A stretch of 64,000 nucleotides of DNA from Ralstonia wenshanensis. GTDB lineage: Bacteria; Pseudomonadota; Gammaproteobacteria; Burkholderiales; Burkholderiaceae. Shown in pieces: positions 1-8,986 of this stretch. The notes under the pieces are model-generated. The model ran no database searches, was not told the origin of the DNA, and was given only the letters and a program-made list of their open reading frames with translations. The stretch lies in NCBI RefSeq assembly GCF_021173085.1, contig NZ_CP076413.1, positions 434,001 through 498,000 on the forward strand. Reading direction: 5' to 3'. The first letter of the stretch is position 1, and each line of letters opens with the position of its first letter. The position numbers and the translations under genes are program-made.

Positions 1-709
1 GGCGGTTGGCGATACGCGGCGTCCCGCGCGAGCGCTTGGCAATTTCCAGCGCGCCTTCGTCGACGATATGAGCGTTCAGCAGGCCCGATGAACGCGTAAC
101 GATCTTCGCCAGTTCGGCAGGCGTATAAAACTCAAGCCGCGCGACGATGCCGAAGCGGTCGCGCAGCGGGTTGGTCAGCATGCCGGCGCGCGTGGTGGCG
201 CCCACGAGCGTGAACGGCTGCAGATCCAGCTTGACCGAGCGGGCCGCCGGGCCCTCGCCGATCATGATGTCGATCTGGTAGTCCTCGAGCGCCGGGTACA
301 GGATTTCCTCTACCACGGGCGAGAGCCGATGTATTTCGTCGATGAAGAGGACGTCGTTGGCTTCGAGGTTCGTGAGCAGTGCGGCCAGGTCGCCTGGGCG
401 CTCCAGCACGGGGCCGGAGGTCTGGCGCAGGTTGACGCCCATCTCGCGCGCAATGATGTGCGCCAGCGTCGTCTTGCCCAAGCCCGGCGGCCCGAACAAC
501 AGCACGTGGTCCAGCGCTTCGCTGCGGTTCTTGGCCGCGGTCATGAAGATGTCGAGCTGGCCGCGCACCTTTTCCTGGCCGACGTATTCGTCGAGCAGCT
601 TGGGGCGCAGCGCGCGCTCGAACGCCTCCTCGTTGGGGGAGGCGGGGGAGGCTGAGATGATGCGCTCAGCAGAAACAGCCTTGGCGGCGAGCTTATCGGT
701 TTCGATCAT
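1..709 (-). CDS. ruvB: Holliday junction branch-migration ATPase RuvB (3' end cut by window edge)
   Basis: Motor subunit of the RuvABC resolvasome. A hexameric AAA+ ring pumps DNA through the RuvA-bound Holliday junction. The ATG at 707-709 gives a protein starting [10 protein letters not shown]. About 236 codons are present, against roughly 350 in the family, so the C-terminal winged-helix domain lies outside the window. Walker A ([11 protein letters not shown]), Walker B (DEIHRL) and a GATTRAGML sensor-type segment are all visible. It lies 64 bp downstream of ruvA on the same strand. Function follows from family knowledge; the motifs are read directly. Confidence 0.96.
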   Translation of the reverse strand, partial: MIETDKLAAKAVSAERIISASPASPNEEAFERALRPKLLDEYVGQEKVRGQLDIFMTAAKNRSEALDHVLLFGPPGLGKTTLAHIIAREMGVNLRQTSGPVLERPGDLAALLTNLEANDVLFIDEIHRLSPVVEEILYPALEDYQIDIMIGEGPAARSVKLDLQPFTLVGATTRAGMLTNPLRDRFGIVARLEFYTPAELAKIVTRSSGLLNAHIVDEGALEIAKRSRGTPRIANR

Positions 710-773
710 GACGGGCAGACGGCGCCGGGGCGGCGCGAGCAGGCCATTCTACCGTTTCGCCGCGCCTCGGGCG

Positions 774-1355
774 TCAGCCCTTGGAGAGCGCCTTGAGCGC
801 CAACTTGATGCCTTCGGAGACGCCCGTGCCGGCCGGCACCTGCTTGATGGCGAGCGCCGCTTCCTTGTCGGAATACCCCAGCGCCAGCAAGGCGTTGAGC
901 ACGTCAACCGCGTCGTCCGAGACGGCGGGGCCCCCGGGCACGGCACCCAGGTCGGCGCCCAGCTTGCCCTTGAGTTCGAGCAGCAGGCGCTCGGCCGTTT
1001 TCTTGCCAATGCCCGGGATGCGCGTCAGCCGCCCGGCTTCCTGCAGCGTGACGGCCTGCGCGAGTTCGGCTACCGACATACCCGACAGCACCGCCAGCGC
1101 AATGCGCGCGCCGATGCCGGAAATTTTGATGAGCTGGCGGAAGGTTTCACGCTCGGCCGCCGTGCCGAATCCGTAGAGCAGGTGCGCGTCCTCTCGCACG
1201 ATCTGCTGCGTGAGCAGGACGACCTTCTCGCCGGTGGCGGGCAGGTTGTAGAACGTGCTCATCGGCACGTCGATCTCGTAGCCGACGCCGTGGCAATCGA
1301 CCAGCAGGTGCGGCGGGTTCTTTTCGATCAGCGTCCCGGCGATGCGTCCGATCAT
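774..1355 (-). CDS. ruvA: Holliday junction DNA helicase subunit RuvA
   Basis: Tetrameric protein that binds Holliday junctions and loads RuvB. The product is 193 aa, starting [12 protein letters not shown]. An in-frame extension reaches further upstream, but the family begins at this ATG. Residues 1-63 form the OB-fold ([16 protein letters not shown]). Helix-hairpin-helix motifs follow ([15 protein letters not shown] and [12 protein letters not shown]), then an acidic linker and the C-terminal domain that contacts RuvB. It is followed by ruvB. Upstream, ruvC is not adjacent: a glycerophosphodiesterase gene sits between them. Confidence 0.97.
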   Translation of the reverse strand: MIGRIAGTLIEKNPPHLLVDCHGVGYEIDVPMSTFYNLPATGEKVVLLTQQIVREDAHLLYGFGTAAERETFRQLIKISGIGARIALAVLSGMSVAELAQAVTLQEAGRLTRIPGIGKKTAERLLLELKGKLGADLGAVPGGPAVSDDAVDVLNALLALGYSDKEAALAIKQVPAGTGVSEGIKLALKALSKG

Positions 1356-1454
1356 GGGTGGGGTTCCTCGTCCAAAACGGGACGCAGTGTAGCCCAAACC
1401 TTCTGCGAGACCCGATCCGGGGTCGGCCGCTCGCTACGGATTGATGCGCGAAAA

Positions 1455-2591
1455 CTAACGCTGGAAGGTCGACACGGCTTGCCGCCCGACAGCCGGGTCA
1501 TCGGTGAAGAAGCCGTCGACGCCCGCACGTAGGAACGCCTGGATCTCCGTAATCGAGCCGTTGACGTTGCGCGTGTTGTCCGCGCCGCTGCGCAGCGACG
1601 GCGGCAAGAAGGTGTTCTCGGGGCGGAATGTGTACGGGTGGACGATCAGCCCGGCGTTGTGCGCGTTGCGGATCAGGTCGGTCGGGTCAGTGAGTCGGCC
1701 GTTGGCATCCAGGCCCATGATGCCGCTCTTGTCAGGGCCGACACCATTGGCATACGCGGCGATGTCGCGCATGCCTTGGCTGGTCATCATGTCGCCGAAG
1801 GTACGGCTGTCTTTGGCGACCACAAAATCGTAGGGCTGCCGGCTGGATGTGCCCATCAGTTGCACGAGCTTCCAGTTGGGTTGGCTGCTGCCGATCTTGT
1901 TGCGAATCGCCTTGAGGTTGGCGACTTCGAACGACTGGATGTAGACCGTGGTGCGGCTGGCCGTAAAGGCGTCGCGGCGCAGGCCGTCGATCAACCTGTC
2001 TTCCAGCGGCAGGCCGATCGACTGGAAATACGTCGGATGTTTCGTCTCCGGATAGATGCCGATGTTGCGGCCGAGCCTGGCGGATTGGTCCCGCGCCAGC
2101 GCGATGATCTCGTCGAGCGTGGGGATCTCGAACTGGTCGTTGTAGGCGACGTTGTCGGGGCGGATGCCCGGGATGCGCTCGCGTGCGCGCAGCGTTTTCA
2201 GTTCCCCCAGCGTGAAGTCTTCGGTGAACCAGCCCGTGACGCTCTGGCCGTCGATCGTCTTGGTGGTCTTGCGGCCGGCAAACGCTGCCACGTCGGCCAC
2301 GTTGGTCGTGCCGGAGATTTCGTTCTCGTGGCGCGCAACCAGCACGCCGTCCTTGGTGGAGACGAGATCGGGCTCGATGATGTCGGCGCCATCGTCGATG
2401 GCCTTCTGGTACGAGGCCAGCGTGTGCTCGGGCCGCAATGCCGGCGCACCGCGATGGCCGATCACCTGGACGGTGGCGATGGGCGTGGTGTTGCCGCCGC
2501 CGCCGCCGTGGTTGTATTCCAGCCGGCAGGCCGACAAGGCCAGGGAGGCGCTCAAGACGAACGGGCTCAGCAGGATGAGACGGCGCAGCAT
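1455..2591 (-). CDS. glpQ: GlpQ-type glycerophosphodiester phosphodiesterase, predicted lipoprotein
   Basis: Hydrolyses deacylated phospholipids to glycerol-3-phosphate and an alcohol, probably in the periplasm. The product is 378 aa. Residues 1-21 form a signal peptide ending in a lipobox (LSAC), followed by a glycine run (GGGGG). The GDPD catalytic signature is present: HRGAP, PEHT, an E-x-D pair (EPDL) and a downstream His (ARHE). Length matches periplasmic GlpQ rather than the shorter cytosolic UgpQ type. The gene lies between ruvC and ruvA with gaps of 78 and 99 bp, which is odd for a recombination cluster. No glycerol-3-phosphate transport genes are nearby. Confidence 0.88.
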   Translation of the reverse strand: MLRRLILLSPFVLSASLALSACRLEYNHGGGGGNTTPIATVQVIGHRGAPALRPEHTLASYQKAIDDGADIIEPDLVSTKDGVLVARHENEISGTTNVADVAAFAGRKTTKTIDGQSVTGWFTEDFTLGELKTLRARERIPGIRPDNVAYNDQFEIPTLDEIIALARDQSARLGRNIGIYPETKHPTYFQSIGLPLEDRLIDGLRRDAFTASRTTVYIQSFEVANLKAIRNKIGSSQPNWKLVQLMGTSSRQPYDFVVAKDSRTFGDMMTSQGMRDIAAYANGVGPDKSGIMGLDANGRLTDPTDLIRNAHNAGLIVHPYTFRPENTFLPPSLRSGADNTRNVNGSITEIQAFLRAGVDGFFTDDPAVGRQAVSTFQR

Positions 2592-2669
2592 CGAAGGCTC
2601 CTGAAGACGGATACCCGCATGGTAGTCGCCGTGTATGCGCGCAGCTACCCGTCGTCCTTAAGAATCCTG

Positions 2670-3215
2670 TCAGCCGACGAGGCGCCCGCGCCGCACGCGC
2701 AAGCCCTTTTGCGTAAGCTGCGGCGCCAGCCCGGCCATGGCGGCCAGTGTCTCGCCGCCGTGCGCATGACAGATGGCCACGCCCAGCGCGTCAGATGCAT
2801 CCGCGCCGGGTTTGCCTTCGAGGTTGAGCAGGCGCACGACCATTTCCTGCACCTGATCCTTGTTGGCGCGGCCGTAGCCAACCACGGCCTGCTTCAGTTG
2901 CAGCGCGGTGTATTCGAACACCGGCAGGTTGCCGCTCATCAGGCCGCAGATCACTGCGCCGCGGGCCTGGCCCAGCAGCAGCGTCGATTGCGGGTTGACG
3001 TTGACGAACACCTTTTCGATGGAAGCGCAGTCCGGCCGGTATGTGCTCACCAGTTCAGAGACGCCGTCGTACAGCGTCTTCAGGCGGCTGGGCAGGTCGG
3101 CATTGCCGTTGCTCTTGATCGTGCCCGAGGCCACGTAGACGAGCTTGTGGCCGTGCCGTTCGAGCACGCCGAAACCCGTGGTGCGAAGGCCGGGGTCGAT
3201 GCCGAGGATGCGCAT
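2670..3215 (-). CDS. ruvC: Holliday junction resolvase RuvC
   Basis: Dimeric endonuclease that cuts Holliday junctions symmetrically. The product is 181 aa from ATG. Acidic active-site residues are visible in context: Asp7 in GIDPG, a Glu in SIEKVFVN, and two Asp in the segment [15 protein letters not shown]. It follows purH, with a terminator-like hairpin in between, so it may have its own promoter. The ruvA and ruvB partners lie further downstream. Confidence 0.97.
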   Translation of the reverse strand: MRILGIDPGLRTTGFGVLERHGHKLVYVASGTIKSNGNADLPSRLKTLYDGVSELVSTYRPDCASIEKVFVNVNPQSTLLLGQARGAVICGLMSGNLPVFEYTALQLKQAVVGYGRANKDQVQEMVVRLLNLEGKPGADASDALGVAICHAHGGETLAAMAGLAPQLTQKGLRVRRGRLVG

Positions 3216-3230
3216 GAAATGGAGCGGAGC

Positions 3231-3273
3231 AGAAAAGAAAAACGGGGCAGGCGCCAGTCTACGCCTTGCCCCG
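3231..3273 (-). terminator. Rho-independent terminator after purH
   Basis: Read on the minus strand, CGGGGCAAGGCG (3262-3273) pairs with CGCCTGCCCCG (3243-3253) around a short loop, and the 3' side runs into TTTTTCTTTT. It sits between the purH stop and the ruvC start. It should end or attenuate the dusB-fis-purH transcript. Confidence 0.75.
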
Positions 3274-3298
3274 CTGATCGGTCGAACGACCGTGCCGT

Positions 3299-4873
3299 TT
3301 AGTGGCGGAAGTGGCGCGTGCCCGTGAAGATCATTGCCACGTTGCGCTCGTCGGCGGCGGCGATGACTTCATCGTCGCGCACCGAGCCGCCCGGCTGGAT
3401 CACGCACGAGGCGCCCGCATCGACCACCACGTCCAGGCCGTCGCGGAACGGGAAGAACGCATCCGATGCCACAGCCGAACCGGCCAGCGTCAGGCCGGCG
3501 TTCTGCGCCTTGATGCTCGCGATGCGGGCCGAGTCCACACGGCTCATCTGGCCGGCGCCCACGCCCAGCGTCATGCCGCCGCCGCAGAACACGATGGCGT
3601 TCGACTTGACGAACTTGGCGACGCGCCAGGCAAACATCAGGTCGTCCATTTCCTTCGGCGTCGGGTGGCGCTTGGTCACCACGCGCAGTTCGCTCGGTTG
3701 CACGTTCTTGGCATCCGGGCTCTGCACCAGCAGGCCGCCGCCAACGCGCTTGAAGTCGTACGCGTTCACGCCCTTGCCCAGCGGAATCTCCAGCACACGC
3801 ACGTTTTGCTTGGCAGCAAACACCGCACGCGCGCCTTCCGAGAAGCCCGGGGCGATCAGCACTTCCACGAACTGCTTGGCCACCACCTGCGCAGCCGCTT
3901 CATCCAGCGGCACGTTGAAGGCGATGATGCCGCCGAAGGCCGAGGTCGAGTCGGTCTTGAAGGCCTTCTCATACGCTTCCTGCGCGGTACCGCCGATGGC
4001 CACGCCGCACGGGTTGGCGTGTTTGATGATCACGCACGCCGCGCCCTTGGCCGGGTCGAACGACTTCACGCATTCCCATGCGGCATCGGCGTCGGCGATA
4101 TTGTTGTACGACAGCTCCTTGCCCTGCAGTTGCGTGTAGTTGGCGAGGGCGCCGTCCACGACCTTCAGGTCGCGGTAGAACGCGGCGGACTGGTGCGGGT
4201 TCTCGCCGTAGCGCATTTCCTGCACCTTGTCGAAGGCCAGGTTCAGCGTTTGCGGATAGGCGCTGCGCGTGCTGTGCGACTTATCGGCGCCAAGGCTCGT
4301 CAGGTAATTCGTGATCGCACCGTCGTACTGCGCGGTGTGCGCGAACACCTTCTTGGCCAGCATGAAGTTGGTCTCGTAGCCAACCGTGTTGTTGTTGGCC
4401 TGCATTTCGGCCAGCACGGTGGCGTAGTCGGCCGGGTCAACGATGACCGTCACGTCACGATGGTTCTTCGCGGCCGAGCGCAGCATGGTCGGGCCGCCGA
4501 TGTCGATGTTCTCGATGGCGTCGGCCAGCGAGCATTCGTCCTTGGCCACCGTTTGCTGGAACGGGTACAGGTTCACCACCAGCAGGTCGATGGTCGGGAT
4601 GCTGTGTTCGGACAGCGCGGCCATGTGTTCGGGCAGGTCGCGGCGGGCCAGGATGCCGCCGTGCACCTTCGGGTGCAGCGTCTTCACGCGGCCGTCGAGC
4701 ATTTCCGGAAAGCCGGTGTAGTCCGCCACTTCCGTCACGGGCAGGCCGGACTCGGCGAGCAGCTTGGCGGTGCCGCCGGTGGAGAGGAGCTTGACGCCGC
4801 GCTCGTGCAGGGCACGGGCAAAGTCGACGATGCCGGTCTTGTCGGAAACGGAAAGCAGGGCTTGCTGGATCAT
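3299..4873 (-). CDS. purH: Bifunctional AICAR transformylase/IMP cyclohydrolase PurH
   Basis: Catalyses the last two steps of IMP synthesis in the cytosol. The product is 524 aa, full length for the family. The N-terminal MGS-like cyclohydrolase domain begins [18 protein letters not shown] (about residues 1-145). The larger transformylase domain includes [12 protein letters not shown] and [17 protein letters not shown]. It lies 96 bp downstream of fis on the same strand, in the dusB-fis-purH order common in this group. A terminator hairpin follows. Confidence 0.98.
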   Translation of the reverse strand: MIQQALLSVSDKTGIVDFARALHERGVKLLSTGGTAKLLAESGLPVTEVADYTGFPEMLDGRVKTLHPKVHGGILARRDLPEHMAALSEHSIPTIDLLVVNLYPFQQTVAKDECSLADAIENIDIGGPTMLRSAAKNHRDVTVIVDPADYATVLAEMQANNNTVGYETNFMLAKKVFAHTAQYDGAITNYLTSLGADKSHSTRSAYPQTLNLAFDKVQEMRYGENPHQSAAFYRDLKVVDGALANYTQLQGKELSYNNIADADAAWECVKSFDPAKGAACVIIKHANPCGVAIGGTAQEAYEKAFKTDSTSAFGGIIAFNVPLDEAAAQVVAKQFVEVLIAPGFSEGARAVFAAKQNVRVLEIPLGKGVNAYDFKRVGGGLLVQSPDAKNVQPSELRVVTKRHPTPKEMDDLMFAWRVAKFVKSNAIVFCGGGMTLGVGAGQMSRVDSARIASIKAQNAGLTLAGSAVASDAFFPFRDGLDVVVDAGASCVIQPGGSVRDDEVIAAADERNVAMIFTGTRHFRH

Positions 4874-4969
4874 GGTGGAAACGCCGGTGGGCGGGTGTGG
4901 CGCTGGGTTTGCCGAACTGGCAGGAGGCGCCGTCAGAAAGGAAATCGGTTCAAAGGCCGGCCCGCAACC

Positions 4970-5203
4970 TCAGATGAGGCCGTGCTGCTGCAACTTCTTG
5001 CGCAGCGTGTTGCGGTTGATGCCGAGGTAGTCGGCCGCCTGCGACTGGTTGTTGGAAGCCCATTCCATCACGGTTTCCAGCAGCGGCCGTTCAATGGCCT
5101 GCAGCACCATGTCGTAGACGTTGGACGGGTTCTCGCCGTCCAGGTCGCGGTAATACGCATCCAGGCTGTCGCGGATGCAACGTTCGATCGGGTTGCGGCT
5201 CAT
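4970..5203 (-). CDS. fis: DNA-binding protein Fis
   Basis: Small nucleoid-associated protein that bends DNA and affects rRNA promoters and recombination. The product is 77 aa, shorter than the 98 aa E. coli protein but typical for betaproteobacteria. The C-terminal helix-turn-helix is clear (SQAADYLGINRNTLRKKL). I chose the ATG at 5201-5203, which overlaps the dusB stop by 4 nt and implies translational coupling. An upstream in-frame extension is only the other reading of dusB. Confidence 0.96.
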   Translation of the reverse strand: MSRNPIERCIRDSLDAYYRDLDGENPSNVYDMVLQAIERPLLETVMEWASNNQSQAADYLGINRNTLRKKLQQHGLI

Positions 5204-6267
5204 GCGGCAAGCAGTTCCTTGTTGTTGTCGTTGTTGCCCGTCGTGGGGTGGTCGCCACCGGTGGTCTGGTCTTCGTAGACCAGACGGTCGGACAGCGCAC
5301 GCTGCTCGTCGAAGAACGCGTTGACGGCCGCCAGCTGGGCCGCGGTGTCTTCGATGGTGTTCATGCGGTGGCGGAACAGGTTGGCCCCCGCCAACCCGCG
5401 CGTGTACCAGGCGATGTGCTTGCGTGCGGTGCGCACGCCGGTGTATTCGCCATAGAACGCGTAGTGCTCTTCCAAATGCGCGTTCATGATGCCGCGAATC
5501 TCTTCCACTTCGGGCGCAGGCAGCAGCGTGCCGGTCTGCAGGAAGTGGGAAATCTCGCGGAACAACCACGGGCGCCCCTGCGCTGCGCGGCCGATCATGA
5601 TGGCGTCGGCGCCCGTCACGGCCAGCACGTGCTTGGCCTTGGCCGGCGTGGTGATATCGCCGTTGGCCACCACCGGAATGCGTACCGACGCCTTGACCGC
5701 AGCGATGGTGTCGTATTCCGCTTCACCGTGATACAGATCGGCGCGCGTGCGGCCGTGCACGGTCAGCATGCTGATGCCGGCCTCCTGGGCAATGCGCGCC
5801 ACGCTCAATGCATTGCGGTGTTCGCGGACCCACCCGGTGCGGATTTTAAGCGTCACCGGCACGCGATCGCCCACCGCACCTACCACCGCCTCGACAATGC
5901 GCTGGACCAGCGGCTCGTTCTGCAGCAGTGCAGAGCCGGCGGCCACGTTGCACACCTTCTTGGCCGGGCAGCCCATGTTGATGTCGATGATCTGCGCGCC
6001 GCGATCGACGTTGTAGCGCGCGGCTTCGGCCATCATCATCGGCTCGGCGCCGGCGATCTGCACGGCGATCGGCTCGACCTCGCCCGTGTGGTTGGCGCGC
6101 CGCATCGTCTTCTCGCTCTTCCACAACTGCGCGTTGGACGCGACCATTTCCGACACCGCATAGCCCGCGCCCAGCCGTTTGCAGAGCTGGCGGAACGGGC
6201 GGTCCGTCACACCCGCCATGGGCGCGACGAACAGGTTGTTGCGAAGGGTATGGGGTCCGATCTGCAA
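5200..6267 (-). CDS. dusB: tRNA dihydrouridine synthase DusB
   Basis: FMN enzyme that reduces uridines in the tRNA D-loop. The product is 355 aa, beginning MQIGPHTLRNNLFVAPMAG. The start codon is TTG at 6265-6267: no ATG fits the family N-terminus, and DusB relatives begin at the same point, so TTG is inferred from homology. No strong ribosome binding site is visible. The active-site loop GCPAKKVCN carries the catalytic Cys, and VHGRTR is the usual late motif. It is coupled to fis by a 4-nt overlap. Confidence 0.95.
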   Translation of the reverse strand: MQIGPHTLRNNLFVAPMAGVTDRPFRQLCKRLGAGYAVSEMVASNAQLWKSEKTMRRANHTGEVEPIAVQIAGAEPMMMAEAARYNVDRGAQIIDINMGCPAKKVCNVAAGSALLQNEPLVQRIVEAVVGAVGDRVPVTLKIRTGWVREHRNALSVARIAQEAGISMLTVHGRTRADLYHGEAEYDTIAAVKASVRIPVVANGDITTPAKAKHVLAVTGADAIMIGRAAQGRPWLFREISHFLQTGTLLPAPEVEEIRGIMNAHLEEHYAFYGEYTGVRTARKHIAWYTRGLAGANLFRHRMNTIEDTAAQLAAVNAFFDEQRALSDRLVYEDQTTGGDHPTTGNNDNNKELLAA

Positions 6268-6299
6268 GGCTGGCGAGAAAGACGCGGCTGAAAGAAACG

Positions 6300-6356
6300 A
6301 AAAATCACCCCTTCCGCCCAGAGTCGAACGACGATCGGGCGGAGCGACGGGAGTGA
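6300..6356 (-). terminator. Terminator after the pepP-ubiH-oxidase operon
   Basis: On the minus strand a stem pairs CCGCCC/GGGCGG inside and TCAC-CCC/GGGGTGA outside, followed by TTTTT (A-run at 6300-6304 on the plus strand). It lies in the 196-bp spacer between the amino-acid oxidase stop and dusB. Confidence 0.6.
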
Positions 6357-6463
6357 AAAAATGCGAGGACGGGATTTTACCGCCAAACCGCCGGATTGCC
6401 TAAATGTTGTGCACAAACTATGCGGCAGTGCGGTCGGCGGCCGGCTGCTTGCCGTGGCTGGCG

Positions 6464-7747
6464 CTAGCGGAATCGTTGCAGGCCGTAGGCGTGGGCGTCG
6501 ATGAAGGGTTTGCGCTCGCTGACCAGATCGGCGATGAGTAGGGCGGTGCCTGGCGCGCCCGTCATGCCCAGATGGCCATGCCCGAACGCAAAGAACACGT
6601 TGCGGTAGCGCTCCGAACGGTCGATCACGGGCAGGCTGTCGGGCAGGGAGGGGCGATGGCCCATCCACTGGCTGTCGTCTGAGAAGCCGAGGCCCGGAAA
6701 GAGCTGCTGGCCCTGTTGCATGAGAATGCGGGCGCGGCGATAGTCAGGCGGCGCGTCCAACCCGCCGATCTCCACGGTGCCGGCAATGCGCAAGCCGCCT
6801 TCCATGGGCGTGGCGATGAACTTGCGCTCGCAATCCATGATCGGCCGCGAGGGCTGCACGGTGGGAGCGCGCAGCGTGGCGTGATAGCCGCGTTCGGTGT
6901 CGAGCGGAATGCGGATGCTGGTGAGCTTGGCCCCCAGCCGCATCGACCATGCGCCTGCGCACAGCACAAGCTTCGACACGGGCAGCGTGCCGCAATCGGT
7001 GTGCAGCCGCGTCGGGCCGCCGTAGTCGCTTCGGCCGAATTCCACGTCCAGGACCTTGCGGCGCAGGAAGGTGCCGCCGGCCGCTATGAAGTTGGATGCC
7101 AGCGTCTTGACGAGCCGTTCCGGGTTGATCGTGAAGCCGTTGTCCGGCAGCAGCAGACCGGATTGGATGTCGGCGGCCAGCGCAGGCTCCAGTTCGCGCG
7201 CTTCACCGGCGCTCAGGGCTTGCGAGCGCACGCCCGTGGCGTCGCGAATGGACTGCGCCAGCACATCGCCCGACGAACGTGCCAGCGTGCGCCACACATA
7301 CAGGTGGCCCGCCTGGCGGATCAGGCCGTCGTATTGCGCGGCGTCGAGCAGGTTGCGATATCCGGGGAAGGTCGCGCTGAAGAGGCTCGCCAGAGGCTGC
7401 GCCGTCGCACGGGCTTGCGCCTCGTTGCCTGCGAGCACCCATTGCAGCAGCCAGGGCAAGGCACGCGGCAGATAGGGCCAACGCACCGTCAGCGGACCCA
7501 TCGGATCGGCCAGCCATTTGGGCACCTGCTTGAGCATGCCCGGCAGCGCCATCGGCACGACCGACGCCACGCTCAGGCACCCGGCGTTGCCGAACGAGCA
7601 GCCTTCGCCAATGCCCGCCTGATCGAGCAGCGTGACCTGGTGGCCCTCCCGCTGCAGCTGCAGCGCGCATGCCGTGCCGACAATGCCGGCGCCCACCACG
7701 GTGATCTGCTGGCGATCGCCCGCAGTGCTGACCTCGGCAAACGCCAT
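6464..7747 (-). CDS. DadA-like FAD-dependent amino-acid dehydrogenase/oxidase
   Basis: Member of the DAO flavoprotein family, close in layout to the small subunit of D-amino acid dehydrogenase. The product is 427 aa. An N-terminal Rossmann dinucleotide motif (TVVGAGIVGTACALQL) is followed by a SFGNAGCLS segment seen in DadA-type enzymes. A C-terminal HGHLGMTGAPGTA stretch fits the FAD-contacting end. The ATG lies 3 bp after the ubiH stop, so it is the last gene of pepP-ubiH-oxidase. The substrate cannot be told from sequence; D-amino acids are likely, and sarcosine or another amine is possible. Confidence 0.8.
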   Translation of the reverse strand: MAFAEVSTAGDRQQITVVGAGIVGTACALQLQREGHQVTLLDQAGIGEGCSFGNAGCLSVASVVPMALPGMLKQVPKWLADPMGPLTVRWPYLPRALPWLLQWVLAGNEAQARATAQPLASLFSATFPGYRNLLDAAQYDGLIRQAGHLYVWRTLARSSGDVLAQSIRDATGVRSQALSAGEARELEPALAADIQSGLLLPDNGFTINPERLVKTLASNFIAAGGTFLRRKVLDVEFGRSDYGGPTRLHTDCGTLPVSKLVLCAGAWSMRLGAKLTSIRIPLDTERGYHATLRAPTVQPSRPIMDCERKFIATPMEGGLRIAGTVEIGGLDAPPDYRRARILMQQGQQLFPGLGFSDDSQWMGHRPSLPDSLPVIDRSERYRNVFFAFGHGHLGMTGAPGTALLIADLVSERKPFIDAHAYGLQRFR

Positions 7748-7750
7748 CCG

Positions 7751-8986
7751 TTAACCTCGCTGCCCGAACATCATCTGCCGGGCCAGCCCGTGTTTGAGCG
7801 GCGGCAGGCATTCCAGCAGCGTAAGCGCGGCGCCGCGCAGGTGGCCAAACGGCCGGCCCGGCACGGCAAACGCGCGCGGCAGCAAATCGGTCAGGCCGAT
7901 GGTGACAGCGCGGTCAAACGCGCGTTCGCGCGCGAAACGGGCGAGGGTGGCTGCCGTTGCCCCATCCCGAAGCGCACGCGCCATTTCGAATGCATCGCGC
8001 AGGCCGAGGTTGAAGCCCTGGCCCGCCACGGGGTGGATCGTCTGCGCGGCATTGCCGATGGCGGCGACGCGGCGGTCGACCGGAATGCGCTGCGCGTGCA
8101 GCCCGAGCGCGAATGTGTGGCGCGGGCTGGCGTGCGTGAAGCGGCCCATGCGCTCGCCGAAGGCAGCGCCCAGTTCAGCGAGGAAGGCATCGTCGGGCAA
8201 CGCTGCGCGTCGCCGTGCTTCGTCGGGCGCGCAGCACCAGACGAGCGCGTAGCCAGGGCCCTGCGCGTCATCTTGCGGCAGCAATGCGAGCGGGCCTTCG
8301 GGTGTGAAGCGCTCCCATGCCCAGCCTTCCAGCGGCGCGCTGCAGCGCACGTGCGCGACGATGGCGGTTTGGCCGTAATCGCGGCGCCGTGCGTGGCCGA
8401 TACCGCCTTGCTGCTTGCGTGCGTCGTCGAACAAGCCGCCTTCGGCCTGGATGACGACTTCGGTTTCGATGGCCAGCGGATGGCGCCCTTCGCGTAGCGC
8501 CCGCACGCGTGCCGGGGCGATGGTGCCGTCTGCACGTGGCAGTTGTTCGACGCGCTCCACGGGCGTGTGGTCGTAGCGGGTGAGGCGGTTTGGGTGGCGC
8601 TCCATCTGCGTGCCAAGTGCGGCGTTGAGCGCGGCGCTCAGGTCACCGTATTGCACGACGTGGCCGAGCGCCGGGACGTCGTAGTCTTCACGGCGGATAT
8701 GCGCTTGCCCGAAGTGGCCGCGTTGCGAGACGTGGATGTGCGTGATGGGCGTGGCGCGCTTGGGCCACCCGCCAATCTCCTGCAGCAGCACGCGCGAGCC
8801 ATGCGAGAGCGCCAGCGAGCGCGGGTCTCGCGCGGCGGCTTCAGCATCGCGCGCATCGAACAGGGCGATGCGCCAGTCGGTGTCGCGCAGCAACCAGTTG
8901 GCCAGCGCCAGCCCGACGGGCCCGGCGCCGACGATGGCGACGTCGAAATCCGGCACCGCGCTGCTTGCTGTGATGCTGTTGGTCAT
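7751..8986 (-). CDS. ubiH: UbiH/UbiF/VisC-family FAD-dependent hydroxylase
   Basis: Aromatic-ring hydroxylase of the type that acts in ubiquinone synthesis. The product is 411 aa. Visible features are the FAD-binding GXGXXG motif (AIVGAGPVGLALA), an ARDPRSLALSHGS segment (the family's conserved DxR region), and the late FAD signature AQTIHPVAGQGFNLGLRD. It overlaps the pepP stop by 4 nt. The pepP-ubiH pairing matches enterobacterial gene order and supports UbiH over the other family members, but the specific ring position is inferred. Confidence 0.87.
   Translation of the reverse strand: MTNSITASSAVPDFDVAIVGAGPVGLALANWLLRDTDWRIALFDARDAEAAARDPRSLALSHGSRVLLQEIGGWPKRATPITHIHVSQRGHFGQAHIRREDYDVPALGHVVQYGDLSAALNAALGTQMERHPNRLTRYDHTPVERVEQLPRADGTIAPARVRALREGRHPLAIETEVVIQAEGGLFDDARKQQGGIGHARRRDYGQTAIVAHVRCSAPLEGWAWERFTPEGPLALLPQDDAQGPGYALVWCCAPDEARRRAALPDDAFLAELGAAFGERMGRFTHASPRHTFALGLHAQRIPVDRRVAAIGNAAQTIHPVAGQGFNLGLRDAFEMARALRDGATAATLARFARERAFDRAVTIGLTDLLPRAFAVPGRPFGHLRGAALTLLECLPPLKHGLARQMMFGQRG

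Noticed and set aside
3302-5278. A 658-codon open frame on the plus strand opposite purH and fis
   Set aside because: High GC leaves long antisense frames open. The product is His/Arg/Val-rich without family character, while purH and fis on the other strand have clear catalytic motifs.
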